This document shows, piece by piece, positions 10,828-24,400 of a stretch of 64,000 nt of DNA (position 1 is the stretch's first letter; each line of letters opens with the position of its first letter). Source of the stretch: Tulasnella sp. 424 (Eukaryota > Basidiomycota > Agaricomycetes > Cantharellales > Tulasnellaceae); the NCBI GenBank assembly GCA_019633425.1, contig WSUB01000015.1:248001-312000 (forward strand), in the 5' to 3' direction. A program made the position numbers and the translations under genes. The notes beneath the pieces are model-generated. The model was given only the letters and a program-made list of their open reading frames with translations, had not been told where the DNA came from and did not search any database.

Positions 10828-13800
10828 ATGTCCCCCTCTCCATCATCAGGCAACCAGCAATCACCATGTCTTGCTCTCGACGTCACCGTCCCTACCATGG
10901 CCTACTCGCCCTCCCACCGATCCAGACGATCATCCCTCGACCTTGACCTTGATTTCGCCGCATCCACCGCCGCACCATCACTCGCCCATCACCCTATCTC
11001 ACCATCAAGCACCAAAAACTCTTCATGCTCCAGTACGTACCACGTATGGGATATGTGTGTGCCGCCGGTTTCTTTGTTAACAATTTCTTCGCTTTCTTTC
11101 ACACGTCTGCTCCTCTTTCGCTCCCAGGCGTGACTTTGCACAGCGCAGGAACCCCTCCCCCATCCCGTCCTCAGTCCCCTGCTAAACCTTTCCCGGTACC
11201 CCATTCGACCTTTCAACTCCTTCTCATACACTTTGCGTGAGTGTCTTTTGTTCTCTTCTCACTGCGGCGGCTCGGACCATTCGCTGTGTTGACGTGACGC
11301 CTTCTGGTGTGTTTGTGACTTCGCGCGTACACAGTCTAGGGCTAGCTTTGTTCCTCGCTACAACCGATGTGGTACGTGTATACAACATTTCTCCCGACGA
11401 TCATCTCTCTCTCCGTGTACTAAATTTGCTTTTTCCCGTCGGCTTCAGCATCTCGTCGCTACCAGTCTTCCAACAATTGCCTCCGAGCTTCCCGGACCTT
11501 CGACACTGTACACTTGGGTCGGCGTCGCGTACATCCTTCCCCAGACAGTCTTACAGCCACTATGGGGTAAAATGGCAGATATTACCGGGAGAAAGGTGGG
11601 TCCCAAAATTATAGGCGATCTTGACCCGCGTCCGTTCTAACGTCGTCTTGTCCTTACCCCCTGATCTCCAGCCCGTCCTTTACTGCTCGATCATGTTGTT
11701 CCTTCTCGGTTCAATGCTATGCGGCTTCGCTACGGTGGGTTTCCCATCGGGCTCCTAAACACCGCGCATCATCGCTCACACGCACTCCTCTCTTTGCCGT
11801 TTACAGTCGATGACCTGGTTGGTCATCGCTCGGGGGGTATCGGGAGCCGGTGCCGGGGGAGTCGTTCCTATGGTTTGGATCATCACAGGAGAAGTCGTCC
11901 CAACTGAAGATCGCGCGAAATGGTCGGACACCCTTACTTGCGTTTGGGCCGCGTCGGCTCTTGCTGGCCCTTTGCTCGGTGGTGTCTTTAGCGGTGAGTC
12001 TTTTTCGCCGGAAAAGGGCGGGCGGGGGGCGGTCGTCCCTCGGCGGATTTTGATGGGGTTGGAGGCTGACCATCAACCCCCTTTTTCTTTTGCTTTTTTT
12101 TATGTTATTCATTCAACAGAGTCGGTATCGTGGAGATGGGGCTGTACGTGATTTTTCCGTTCCACCAAGCGTCTATACTGACTTTTGTCTAGTCTGGATC
12201 AACGCGCCCGTTTGCGTCCTTGCTACGGTTCTCTTGATGGTTTTCCTTCGCGACGACCTTCCTGGAAATGACCCCAGACCGTGGAAGGCCCAGCTTCTAG
12301 ACTTGAACTATGCCGGACTGTACGTTGATCGCATAACTTTTCGGTTGTGTGTTGGGGAAATGGCCGATTAACCAGGACAATTTCCTTACGGTATAGCGGC
12401 CTTCTCGTTTCCGGCACCACTGCGATTCTAGTCGGGTTCTCTGAAGCGTCTTCCGTCGGTTGTAAGTCTTACTATAACCCCCGTCGTACGAGCGAGTTTC
12501 TAAGCTTCAAATTCTAGGGGACAAGCCAATGACTATCGGTTTGCTGGTGGTCGGCGCCGTCGTTCTTGTCAGCGCTGGTGTGCAGGAAACTTACACCAAG
12601 AAGACCCGCTTCATCCCAGCTGGTATCTTTGCAAAGACTGGAGCTAGTGCGTTTGATATCTTGCAATACATTCTCGGATCCGGTGACTGATCAGAGTTTC
12701 TCTCCACAGTCCTTTCGTTCGGTTCATTTTTCCAGACTTTCGCTTTCACCGCGGGCACGTTCTACCTCGCTCTATTCTTCCAGGCCGTCACTGGAGCCAG
12801 CGCCATTCAAGCAGGCTTCCTCTTATTGCCATTCTCTCTTGGGTCCGCTCTCATTTCACTCGTCGCTAATTTATACATCCGGAAGAAAGGAGATCCGAAA
12901 CACATGGTCATTCTCGGTTTTGGCATCTCGTCTCTTGGTTATGGTGAGCTCCACTCCGCCCCCAGTCTTCTTATTTCTATAACAATTATCTTCGTTCTAA
13001 CTAACTCCATTCGTTGTTGACGTATAGGTCTTATGATTCTTTTGGACCAATCTTCATGCAAATTCATGACTGTATCTATTCCTCTCATCGCTGGTCTAGG
13101 CATGGGCCTCTTGTTCCGTTCCCCATTCGCTGCAATGGAAAAAGCTCTTCCGGAGAAGGACCGCGCCCCCATGACGGCATGCTTCTTCTTGGTCCGGTTC
13201 ATTGGGACCAGCGTTGGCCTTGTGAGTTGCTGTTTCTCTGGGCTGACCTATCTCAAGGCCATATTGTGTTCTCTTTTCCCACCTTCGCTAAACATGCCTC
13301 TCTCGCATTGTATCGTTAGGCGGCGGCCGGAGCAATCTTTGACACTCGCGTCCAACAAACTTTGCCAGCCGGATTTACCATTGACACCACCGGTTCCGTG
13401 GATTGGCGTGCCTTGGTCAAGATCGCCGATCCCGAGTTGAGGACCCAAGTGCTCGCGGCCGTCTCTGCCGCTGTTTCGGTGAGTGCGGGGATCCGACGCA
13501 CGGTCTCCACTCTCTTTTTTTCCCCTTCTATTTTGCTGACTTTGAACTACCCTTTTTTTTGTTTCCTTTCCTCTCTTAGCTTATCTGGGTTCTGTGCACC
13601 CCACTGTTATCGATCTCTTGCCTACTTTCGTTCTTCATAGACGGTGAGAAGAAGGCTGCGGAGGGCCCTCTCGACGTCGAAAAGCAAGTCCCATCAGAAA
13701 TGTCGGAATCATTTGGTGATGAGAAGACGGCCAGCCGAGCTCATGATATCGCATCCGGGAGTACCATCGAACGACCTGGAAGCGCAGTTGGGACTCTGGC

Positions 13801-13987
13801 GAACTCGACTTCGAACTCGGCAACGACCTCAACCACGACGTTGCCGCTTTCAACGTCTAGGGCGGTCGATGGACCGGCTTACCCTGAAAATAACAAACTC
13901 GAAAACCCGGCTGTGACCTCAATACCCACTTCAAGGTCACCTTCTCCGGTAGCGCTTAGATCACCTGCGGATGCATCGGCGGTTTGA
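10828..13987 (+). CDS. MFS multidrug-type transporter
   Basis: Fourteen exons are inferred: 10828-11032, 11128-11236, 11335-11371, 11449-11595, 11672-11734, 11807-11993, 12120-12143, 12193-12319, 12397-12461, 12518-12646, 12710-12943, 13028-13221, 13320-13478 and 13580-13987, for 695 residues. The core begins LGLALFLATTD. It contains MFS motif A (GKMADITGRK after the second helix), the drug-antiporter motif C (ALAGPLLGG) and SWRWGFWINAPV, a hallmark of the DHA2 (14-helix) drug:H+ antiporter branch. It should sit in the plasma or vacuolar membrane and export small molecules by proton exchange; the substrate cannot be read. The N-terminal tail of about 100 residues and the Ser/Thr-rich C-terminal tail are cytosolic by prediction. 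Exon 7 is 24 nt. No biosynthetic genes flank it, so it does not mark a metabolite cluster. Confidence 0.88.
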
Positions 13988-16478
13988 GCGCCCAGTCTAT
14001 CATCGGGGCTAGCATCTTTTCATTTTCACTTCTCTACACCCCCTCCCCCCCCCCCTTCACCCCTTTCGATTCCATCTTCCACTCCACCATCTTTTCGTCT
14101 CTTCATTACCCCCTCACACACACCCATTCTGGCTACCCAGCGTGCATCCCGTCTCATCCCCCTGCTATCGCTCGTGATCTTTGATGTCGACTTTTGTATT
14201 GCTCTCTCTGTTCCTGCGATCGGTTCCCAATATTGTCATATTCCCCCTACTCCCCCCTGGCTATTATTTACTTGTTGTCCTTTTTTTTTCTGCTTTCACT
14301 TGTTGTGCTTCTCACTGCTCTCTCATGCCTGTTCATATTCCCCCATTGTATCCATAAAGTAAAAGCAGTAGATCATTGTATAAAGAAGAAATTGTGCCGA
14401 GATTAAAAAGACCTGGGTTTACCAAAGATGGGGCAGCCCTTGGACGAAGGTTACCCAGGCAGGTCGAGAGAACGTCCGTCCACAAGTTGGCAAAACAGGT
14501 CAGCAAAAATGCCTGACTTGGGAAGGTCCAGGACAGCGGCAAGCCGGCCCTCGAGGAACCGGAAGCCTGAGCCGATCTCTCCCATCCGTACGCCTCAAGT
14601 TAGGACCTGGTGTTTCTTCCCTTGGTCCACGATGCAAGCGGCTACTCGGATCTGGGACTTTCTCTAGGCCCCTTGTGTGCGAGTCGAAAGGGTCGTTCTA
14701 GGGAAGAACAGTGGGAAACCGCATTCCTGAATTAGGGCCCAAGTCGCGAGGACTTTGGGTTCCTCACATTCCTTTTTGTAATTTGTCCAGGCTGCCTCAA
14801 GGTCGACACAATTTAGGCAGGTCGAACATTACAATAGCGGTACAGCCACATTACAGGCCTCAACTATCAAGGACTTCACAGACGGTTGTTTTTAATTCTT
14901 TGAATCGGAGTGTGAAATTTGATTTCGTTTCGCGCTTCCCGAGGTCACTGAGATCGTGCCCGTTCGGCATGCTAAGATGGGGGGGAGGGGGGTGGCAGTA
15001 AGGTGTAGTGACCGAAAGGTTTGCTCATTTTGAATTAGCCGGCGGGCCCCTCTCTGTCTTGAGAGGTATCTGAACGCATTGATGAGCTGTGGGCTCAAGA
15101 ACCTTGATATCAGCGGGACACGAGAGGATGTACGCACCACAACAATCTTGTCCATTGAAGGCAGGTCTCTCTCCCCCGAATTCAAAGTCGTTCCGGGAAC
15201 GCAAGCCGATGAAAACGGGGAAAACCTTCCAGGTGGGTACGCATGACGAGGGAAGGCGCAATTATGCGATTGGAGTCTCGCCCGTCGGGATAGCTACCTG
15301 GGTTCGATGGGCCACCATGGCCATGCGTGGACACTCTCTCGCTTATTGGTAGTATGGGGATGACCTATATACGGTTAGACTGTGATAGCGTAGGCAATAA
15401 GGTATGTTATTTTGACGTGGGCTGGGTGAATCGGACGATGATCTGGAAAGATGAGGCGGCCTTCTTCGAACGGCTATCAAGTCGGGGGAGACGGGGCATC
15501 ATTTGGCGTTGACAGACGAGGGTAAAAGCCAAGCAGAAGGGCTAGATCTGTTTCCCCATTAGTTACTCCGAGCCGAGTTCTACAGAGCGGGACTAATCCC
15601 CCTGCGATGCAGACTTCTGTCCGACGTCCGATTGCCCCAGGACCTGCTATCGTCACATCTGCTACCCACCAAAAATAAAGTGGGGTAGCAAGTCTCGATG
15701 GTGGCTCGTTCCTAGTTCTACACGAGAGTGTGAAGATAGGCCTGAGGGAAATCTCGGGAGTGAAATCTTTTTCCATCGCGGTCTCAGCTCTTTTTCGATT
15801 GGGTTCGCTTTAGGTGTCTGACGTAGAGGAACATCATAGCTTACCGGTGACGCATTGGTGGTAGGTTGCTCTAAATCAAGCGGTCAACGGAGCACGGTTC
15901 GCTGTTTCGTTCAACGATACCTCTGCTGGCGCGCGCAGCAACTGAGCAAAGCAGCATGATTGCTTAGCAAGGTAGTGAAGCGGGCCAAATGGCCCAAGAG
16001 AGCTGTCATTCGCCTAATAATCCGTTGAACCAGGTCTTTGAGGTGTGTTCAGAATTGGCTTGGTATACTGCTCACTTGCAATGGCAGTGGTGGGGCCAGA
16101 TGACGCTTGCACGCGGATGATGACATAAGCGTGCGCTCGGATCATGGCCTCCCGCGTGGTGCAGTATGTTTTGCGCCCAACGCTCTCGCTTAGGCTCGTT
16201 AACGTGCGCTCCACCTCTCAAACTCCCCAACCACCAGCTCAAGTTCCACTTCAGCAGCTTCGAAAACTACATACAAGAAACAGTTTTTCCTGCTTTACGC
16301 ACCGTGAGCCGACCGTTTGAATCCAATACTGCCGATCTCCCTCAGACTGATAGTCCACTTTTTCAGGGGTATCTAGCAGCCTGAATTAGAATTTGGTCGT
16401 GTGCACTTATCTCTAACCCTCTACCGCAACACTACTACACCTCAAAGACTCGAAGACATCGTCTAACACGAACCTACA
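13988..16478. other. 2.5-kb gene-free stretch
   Basis: This is one of the two largest gaps in the window. It opens with the pyrimidine-rich 3' flank of the transporter gene (a C run near 14040-14060) and holds only short overlapping frames with no family resemblance. I see no terminal repeats, target-site duplications or reverse-transcriptase or transposase motifs. The last 250 bp should be the choline kinase promoter. Confidence 0.45.
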
Positions 16479-18109
16479 ATGTTATCGAACGTACCGCCGC
16501 CCTTCAATCATCAATCCAGCTCTTCCGCCTCTGTTCGGTCCGTCAGCACCACCGCGACCTTTAGTCTGTACCCTCGAGCAGATGAAGGAGAGGAGATTAC
16601 AGTCGAAGGCGTCCCCCATTCCGAGACTCTGCTTGAAGCTCGGTGCGTCTCTTCATGCTGTTTCTCATGGCACTGGCTATTGTACGTCATAAACGTGCAC
16701 CGCAATCCGAATGCGGAAGGTGCAACTCCCCCAACGGGAATGACGAACTGGCCATGTGCTCGCATCCGTGCGCCCTTCGCTTACTTCTTCTCGTTCATTT
16801 AGTCGTTACAAGACTGAAGCATTTGCAGGCCTCATTCTAACGCTCTTGCGCACGGACCTGCGAGTGAAGACCTGGGATTCTCCTAGTCTCAAGATCAAGG
16901 ATATCATGGTGGAGAAAGTATCAGGCTCTCTAACCAACGCGATATTCTTCGTATCCGCCCCTGCTGTCGAAACCCCGCCTCGCAAAGTCCTTATACGTAT
17001 TTATGGTCCCTCGACTTCGGTCCTCATCAACCGGCCGAACGAGCTTTTCACCTTGTACAAGCTCTCGTCCATTTACCGAATTGGTCCCCGGGTCTTCGGA
17101 ACGTTCGGAAATGGTCGTGTAGAGGAATACTTCGACTCTCGCGCTTTGACCGAGGAAGAGCTGAGGGTGCCGGAAATAAGCCGGTGGATCGGCCGCAGAA
17201 TGGCTGAGTTGCATAGTGTGGACATTGGAGAGGTCGTCATGCCTACCGAAGACAAGGAGAGTAAATCTAATGTCTCTGTACTCAAGAATTACCAGAATTG
17301 GCTGCCGTTGGCTAGGGACGTGCTGGAGGCGTTGGAGAAGCGCGTTATACCAAAGGATCATCCTTGGCATGGCGTGGTGGAAGCTTTCGATCTTAACCGA
17401 TTGGAAGATGAATGCAAAGCCTATTGGACTTGGCTCCAAGAGTATGAGAAAGAGCATGGCGAGAGCGACCGTGTTTTCTCGCACAATGATACCCAGTATG
17501 GCAATCTCTTGCGATTGACCACGAGACCTCCGAATCGCCCCTCTCATCACCAAGTACGTCTAACCTTACTTATCCCCACTTGTCAAGCAACCCCATGACT
17601 GAAGTAAACTTATTCGCACTTCCTAGATTATCGTCGTGGACTTTGAATACGCCGCACCCAACCCCGCCGCCTTCGACATCGCGAATCACTTCCACGAGTG
17701 GACAGCCAGCTATCTTTCCGAGACGACACCATGGCTTCTCAATCCCGATCGTTACCCCACTATCGAGCAACGCCGGAACTTCTACCACGCGTACATCTCT
17801 CCACTTCCCACTGCACCGTCGACACCGAATCTTCTCTTATCGGCCTCCCAGATATCGCTTACGCCTAACAACTATGTCTCGACGGACAACAATCCCAACG
17901 TGCAGGATCAGCTGGACCAACTTGAGGGGCTGGTTCGGGCCTGGAGCCCTGCAAGCCACGCAATGTGGGCATTGTGGGGTATCGTCCAAGCTCGCGACGA
18001 CGTCCAAGTCACTGGGGATATTGGGAGCGAATTCAACTATCTCGGATACGCTGTCGGACGGGTCAACTTATTCCGGCGCGAGATCGCCAGACTGGGCATT
18101 AAAGTCTGA
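16479..18109 (+). CDS. Choline (ethanolamine) kinase
   Basis: Three exons (16479-16642, 16803-17553, 17627-18109) encode 465 residues. The Brenner-type phosphotransferase motif HNDTQYGNLL (near residue 282) and the choline kinase motif VVDFEYAAPNPAAFDIANHFHEW (starting near 307, across the second splice) carry the catalytic and metal-binding acids. Upstream, RIYGPSTSVLINRPNE matches the family's nucleotide-binding region. The enzyme phosphorylates choline, and probably ethanolamine, with ATP as the first step of the Kennedy pathway to phosphatidylcholine, in the cytosol. A loop of about 45 residues, rich in Ser, Thr and Asn, sits between the HEW block and the C-terminal helices. Ethanolamine-specific kinase is the alternative. 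The gene is convergent with TRAX, 281 bp apart. Confidence 0.93.
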
Positions 18110-18390
18110 AGCAAGTCGGTGCCGGTGGCTATCCGAAAGAGAAGGGATGTTCTGTTCGGACTAGTTGATCGTGTCAAGATGATGTGGGGCTTGATCGAAG
18201 AATACGATGACTGGAGCCAAGGGCTGTACTCCCTCTGGCCCTGCCTTTTTTTGTCACTCCGAGTACTATAGTTTTCCTCTCCTTACTCTGTTTTCTTGGA
18301 TTATGTTGTGTTTTGTATAGCGTATGATTCATATATTCAGTATAATGGATACCCGTAGCGTCATTTGCCCCCATTCCTTTTTCAGATGAC

Positions 18391-19666
18391 TTAATCTTGA
18401 TCGTCCTCGTGTTCGTGGGTGTCTCTTGTGGGTGCAGGGCCATACTTGAAGTCCCCAAATGCGAGTAGGCCATACTCGGCTCCTCGCACAGATAAGCTGT
18501 AGGCCGCTGCAGGGTTAAAATATGAGACGATCGGTGGGATACGGCAAAGGGGTAGGAAACGGGCCGAGCAACGGTATGTCAGCTCAAAAAGGACGATGGC
18601 CGAGCCAGAAAGAGACCGGCGGGAAGGAAGGTATGGTGCCATGCTTACCGGCTTCAATCTTCTGTAGCGACTGCGCGGTTACATCCTGCTTTTTTCGGAG
18701 GTCCCGCACAAATGGTGTGAGAGCCTCCAGATCTAAAGCGGGCGAGCACAAGGGTTCGTTAGAAGACACGTTGATTAACCTTGGTGAGAGAATAAAGGCA
18801 GGGCGAGACAGGCAAGAGGAGCTGTGGAGCATGGAAACGGCGACTAGTTGCAGTGCAACACGCTCAGCAAGAAGGAGGAAGTCCGTACCAGCGTGCCAGG
18901 CCCTCACGAGGGCACAGACTTCTAGGATATCTTTCAGGCCCGTGTGACCGGTGCCTATCGACGTTATGGACAGGCGCATTATCTCGCCTGTAAGGTCCGA
19001 TACTCCAAGCAAGTAGTCTTCGGTCGTCAAGGGGAAGAACTCAAATTGGAAAGGCCGTTAGCAATTTGAGGATGAGATTGCCGAGTCCAAGGGTTGAGAA
19101 AACCATACCAGGGAGCCATCCTTCCCCTTAAAGGTCTCCTGTGCTACCTTGTAAGGTATTAGTGCATGATGCTATTGAAGATAACATTGGTTGCCTGCCC
19201 TAGTCATCAATCATCTCTTAGGAGACTGACGTCGAGGTAATATGCAAATGCCAGGGCTTCGATGTACTCCTGAACACCTCCAGAGCTGCCGGATTGCTAA
19301 GACGTGAGGATTGCGTCACCGATGAATCTGAGCTGAGATGACTTACACTGATCTTGAATACCTCCAGAAGCGCCCAGATTGCAGCTCCGGCTGCATTGTA
19401 GCGAAAAGCTCTCTCACGGCGGTAAACTGCTTATCGGTTTTCCGCACGCTACTGGTTCTCGCGGACGTCGTGGAGACCGGTGACCAGAGGCTGATAGCTC
19501 CATCCGTCAGCAGGCGGTGAAGAGAGAATATGATCTTCTTTGATAGAATAGTTACATCTCGTGACGTCTTGATAAGCCTTTCTCGTCTATCGTGATGCTC
19601 ATCGAGCTCGTCACGAAACGTTTCGAATGTCGCGTGGACGGTCGGCTGGGGTTCCACGGCAGCCAT
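18391..19666 (-). CDS. Translin-associated factor X (TRAX) homologue
   Basis: Five exons are inferred: 19666-19347, 19285-19231, 19147-19109, 19039-18649 and 18506-18391, for 306 residues. Three translin-family blocks are seen: RLIKTSRDVTILSKKIIFSLHR near the start, GVQEYIEALAF across the first splice, and DYLLGVSDLTGEIMRL in exon 4. They carry the Glu and Asp residues that form the RNase centre of TRAX. The C-terminal AYSLSVRGAEYG also matches. TRAX with translin forms C3PO, a nuclease that trims small-RNA passenger strands and tRNA 5' leaders. No translin gene is in this window. Exon 3 could start nine bases later (19138) with the frame kept. The protein ends in a short His/Asp/Glu tail. 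Confidence 0.88.
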
Positions 19667-21429
19667 GGAATAAATTGAAGACGAGAGAGGAAGTTGAGGT
19701 CAAGTGGTATCTTTTGTTTATGACGGCTTTTGTGACGATAGGACCGTTTCCCGCCGAAGGAGGGGTTTCTCCCTCCACCAAAGAGGTCTCCGGTCGCTGC
19801 TGTGAGTTCTTTTGTCTTTGTCTTCCTGACCAGGGCACAAACCGGAATACAATCAAAGATCCTGAGGGGTCGAGCGAGAGAGCCTATATCTCTAAAACAC
19901 ACCGAGTCGACGCCTTGCGGGATAGCACGACTCCGGTCACTGATGGTGGTCCATGGACAGGCGACCCAGAACTCGGTCTCTGGTCGGTTTAGACGGCAAC
20001 AAGCCCACTACGGCGGTGTGGGCGGTGTTTACTTGTTTCTAACGAAAAGCTTTCTGTTTACAGACCTGGCCAGAAGCTGGGGCGGCCCGTGGAGCTAGCC
20101 AAGCTGGATTACGACGTTGGTGCTTGAGAGTTTGGTGGACAGCGAACATGGCACGTCACAAGTGTTTCTTCTGAATACGGACACTACGTCGAATAGAGAC
20201 TCAATGAAGGGAGTTCATCGGGAGTAAGCTGCAGGTCCAAGACTGGTGGCGGGCGAGACAGCGTATGCCGCATTGCACAGCCGCCCTCCCACGTCGTGCT
20301 GCGATTGGACTTTTGTCACCACCTCGAGCGTGTCGCTCGACGGACTATCAAGTATTTGTACATTGCGAGGGATTGAGGCTCAAAACTGCAGGCTTCGGGT
20401 CGCGGTTTGGTCTCTTGCTGCATTGCACGAAATGGCGAAAGGAAAGGTGAGATTCAAGCGCACGAGACTAGCTCTGAGACGGTTAGCAGTAACATTTTCA
20501 TTTTATTCAGGGTTGGAAATCACCTAGACTCTTAGGAAAGCCTCGGCAATCGAGAACATTCGAGGACGAGGATCCTAATTCAAGCTGGAATATACTTCTC
20601 GTATACCGTCTCATCTGTTTCCCTCAAAGTTTTGGATGCATCTAAGTTCATCTTCTTCAGCGTTAGGGGAAAGCGGTGTTTTATGTGATCCTGGTGATGG
20701 TGGTGGTGCAAGAGGCACCACCGATCCCTGACGTGTACGCAAAAACCCATGCAACATAGGCTAGGTCTTTATTAGAGGCCCATCTGTAGACCCCCTCCCA
20801 TTGGACAACAGTGCTATTGCAGCATGTTGAGGACTGTAACACAAGAAGCATCGTGCCTTACGAGCCAGCCAGGAACTGGGAAGTCGCAGTGGCATATCTC
20901 AAAGGTGCTATACGCCTCCACCACTCCAAAATTATCTGGCATTGAAGTGGAGTCTCCAAGGGGTTGCAGTGATGCTTAGATTCGTTTTTTTGGAGGCTGG
21001 CTATTCCGAGAAGGGGGAAACGAAATGGTATTCACACTCAAATTCTGATCCTTGAAATTGAAACACTAGATCATGTGAGTTTAAATGACAATCCTGCTCA
21101 GTTCGTGCGGGTAGGACTGGAGGAGGGCTGAGGCGTACATACACCTTAACCAGCAGGAATTCCAACAAATATCTACCGGCGAAGTGCCGTGGGAGTTTTC
21201 TGTTCCCCGCTATGTGGGATTTCTTTCTCGACTGAGCAGCCCCAACCACCCAAATAGCTATTGCAGAAGGTATGGATTATTTGACAGGGTTAGGTTTCCT
21301 TTTAACTGATTGATCGTATTGATAGGCACGCAGAAGTCTCTTCTAACTTGCTGGTCTCTGTTCACTTCCGAATTGAACCCGCCAGAAGTTGGCAAACCTC
21401 CTCTGCCCGGGAAGTCGCACGTCGTAGGC
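19667..21429. other. 1.8-kb spacer, divergent promoters
   Basis: The stretch separates the divergent TRAX and CDK12-type kinase genes, so it should hold both promoters. Short frames on both strands (for example 20246-20527 plus) show no family likeness. No repeat or RNA gene is seen. Confidence 0.45.
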
Positions 21430-24400
21430 ATGATGTACGAACGCGGCGGGTCATCCCGGAATAGGAGAGATAGAGACTACGAAGACGACAACTTGGGAAT
21501 GGCACCTGCAGCCCCGGAGGACGATTACTACCGCAGCCGAAGCCACCGCGACACCTTCCCTTCATCTTCATCCCGTATTCATCGAGAAACCGCTTCTCCC
21601 CGTCACTCAGATCGCTACTATGCAGAAGAAGATCGCTCACGGCACTCCCGTGCGCGGTCACCGTACACTTCTGAAGAACGTTGGGCTCCACGGGAGTCGA
21701 ACGTCTCTTCGGCACACGCAACATATCACTCTTCGACATCCTACAGCCGCTCTCACGACGATGGGTATGGGCGAAGGGCTACGGATGATCCCTACCGTGC
21801 TACATATCAAGAAGATAATTGGCAAAGCCGGCATGCTGTAAAAGACAGGGACGATTATCATTCGGCAGCGTCTTCGTCTGCAAACTACAACTCCTGGGAT
21901 CGACATTCGTCGTCGGCCTACCCAAACGCCGCGGTGGACCACGATGAGAGAGCAGGGCATTCTCAGGCTGCATCCTCTTTCGGTCAGTCCACCTCGCACA
22001 GCCGAAATTATAATTGGAGGGGTGAAGATGACCGGGTGGAGGCGGCTAAATCTGTGGACAGGCGTTCCGATAGCCGGGAGTGGACCCGAAAGCGAGAAGA
22101 TGATCGCGAGTGGGTTCGAGATACTCGGTACGACAATCGCCATACTCGGGATACCTGGGAGTCAAGGGCCACTTACCCAAGCGAGCCTTCATCCACCACA
22201 TCAAAACCCATGCCAAAGTTTGCTCCCGGCCCAAACTGGAAAGGGGACGACACTCCTGCAAGCAATCGCTCCGGTAAAGGGCCATGGAAAGGGAAAGGAC
22301 AATACGAACGAAAGAAAAAGGATAAAGACCAAAGTCGGGATCGGATACCCAAGTCCAACGACAACGATTTTCGTGGGAGAGATAACGGTTCTCCACCAAA
22401 GAAGTAAGCAGGTGCTGCTATCCGTTTGATAGCCTTGTTAATTAACGTTTCTATAGGTCGACGGGTCGATCTAAGAAGCCTCGCAAGCGCCAACGATCGC
22501 CTTCAAGAACATCAACCTCACGGTCTCGATCTCGGTCTTCATCCATATCTCGTGCGGGGCAGTCTACTCCCAAACGACGGCGACGAACTAGCACGAGTCC
22601 TGATCGAACCTCTCACACCGACCGTTCACCACGAAAGACGAGAACTCGAGACCGATCGCCTTCGCCAAAACCTGTCAGGTCTGAGGAAGATCGGGGCCGT
22701 GATCTGCTCCGTCGCTCCCCGCACAATAAAAGCCACAGCCAGTCACGGAGTCGAACGCGCAGCATTTCGCCAGGTCCTTCAAGCCAAAAAGATCGGCGAC
22801 AGGTAGAAGACTCGGCCCCCCCTTCACCTAAGGGGCGCCGTCGTTCTCGCTCATATAGTCGTTCTCGGTCACCACCGTCTTCTCCTCAAACGTCACTGAA
22901 GACCAATGGGGCGAGCGGAGCTAAACACGTGAGTCTCTTTATGTTGGCCAGCGGTTCCACACTAAGAAGTCATGCATGCTTCCAGCGTCTTCCTCCATCG
23001 GGTCCTCGAGCCGCCGACCTCATGAACGCCAAATTTCCTGTTCAATCCTCTTTCACTGGGATGTCCTCCTCTTCTGCAAATGTTGCAGCCGCATACGGTC
23101 GAAGACATATGGTGTTGGGGGAACCGCCGCCGGGACCCCGTGCAGACACCAGGGCTGGTCCTAAACAGATAGGCTCGGCCAATTCGGTGCCCACTGGGCC
23201 AAAAGGCATGTATCCTCCACAGCCCGCTGGACTAGCGACCGCCAACATGAAGTCCGGCGATTCCATTCCCGGAGGAAAACCCACTTCATCTGGTCGTCCT
23301 GGATTTCGGCCAATTGGAAACTACGGTAAACCCCAAGGCAATTCTGCCATGAAACGCTTCTTTCCCAACGAGGAAGAAGCATTGGAGGAAACGACCCCAG
23401 CTGACGAGGAGGAATCAAGAGGAGGAGGAGAAGGGTTTGGTATAATTCCGTCAAGAAAGGCGTCTCATGGAAAGTCTCCACCAGCGATTTGGCCTCGTCC
23501 TGCCTCACATACTACATCCCCATCTACTACTCGCTCCAATGCGACCAAGTCACCAGAGATCCCGAAGGGCCCCAAGTACTTACGGGAGCGGGAGCGGGAT
23601 ATTTCCAGTCCGCCGCAGGACTATCAACGAAGTGGACTGACCCCCCCTTCCGCCTACATTCCACGACGGACGAGTGGGCAGCATGACTCCACGGAAGACG
23701 ATCGCGCACGAGTTGAAGCAAGCCCTGCCGTTAAGGACATCAGTTCGGCTCCAGCGGCACCGCCTGCGGAGCTTTATCAGCTCGTAAACCAGGTGGGAGA
23801 AGGGACATTCGGCAAGGTGTACAAGGCGAAGAATGTTGTCACCGGCAATCTCGTCGCATTAAAGCGCATCAAAGTTGAAGCCGAGAAAGACGGCTTTCCC
23901 GTTACTGCGCTTCGCGAAATCAAATTGCTTCAGTCTTTGTCCCATCCTAACATTATCTTTTTGCATGAGATGATGGTTTCCAAAGGCAAGTTTTACAGCA
24001 ATATCGGGTGGTCATTATGACTTAAGGTTCCCCCACCTAGGCAACGTTTATATGGTGTTCGACTACATGGAGCACGACCTAACCGGCGTCCTCTCTCAAA
24101 CTCAATTCAACTTTGAGCCTGCTCACTTGAAGTCCTTGTGCCATCAAATGCTCCGCGGCCTCGAATACCTACATCAAAAGGGCGTGGTACATCGAGACAT
24201 GAAAGGATCCAACATCCTCGTTAATGGCCGTGGCGAGCTGAAGTTGGCCGACTTCGGCCTAGCCAGAATCTTCCAGAAACGTAGGAAGAATGACTATACC
24301 AATCGCGTCATTACCCTTTGGTATCGGCCTCCAGAGCTACTGTTGGGAACTACAGTCTATGGTCCGGAAGTTGACATGTGGAGCGCAGGGTAAGTTACCG

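Noticed and set aside
10828..13987. MFS transporter as part of a secondary-metabolite cluster
   Set aside because: Flanking genes are housekeeping (mdj1, choline kinase); no synthase, P450 or pathway regulator is present.
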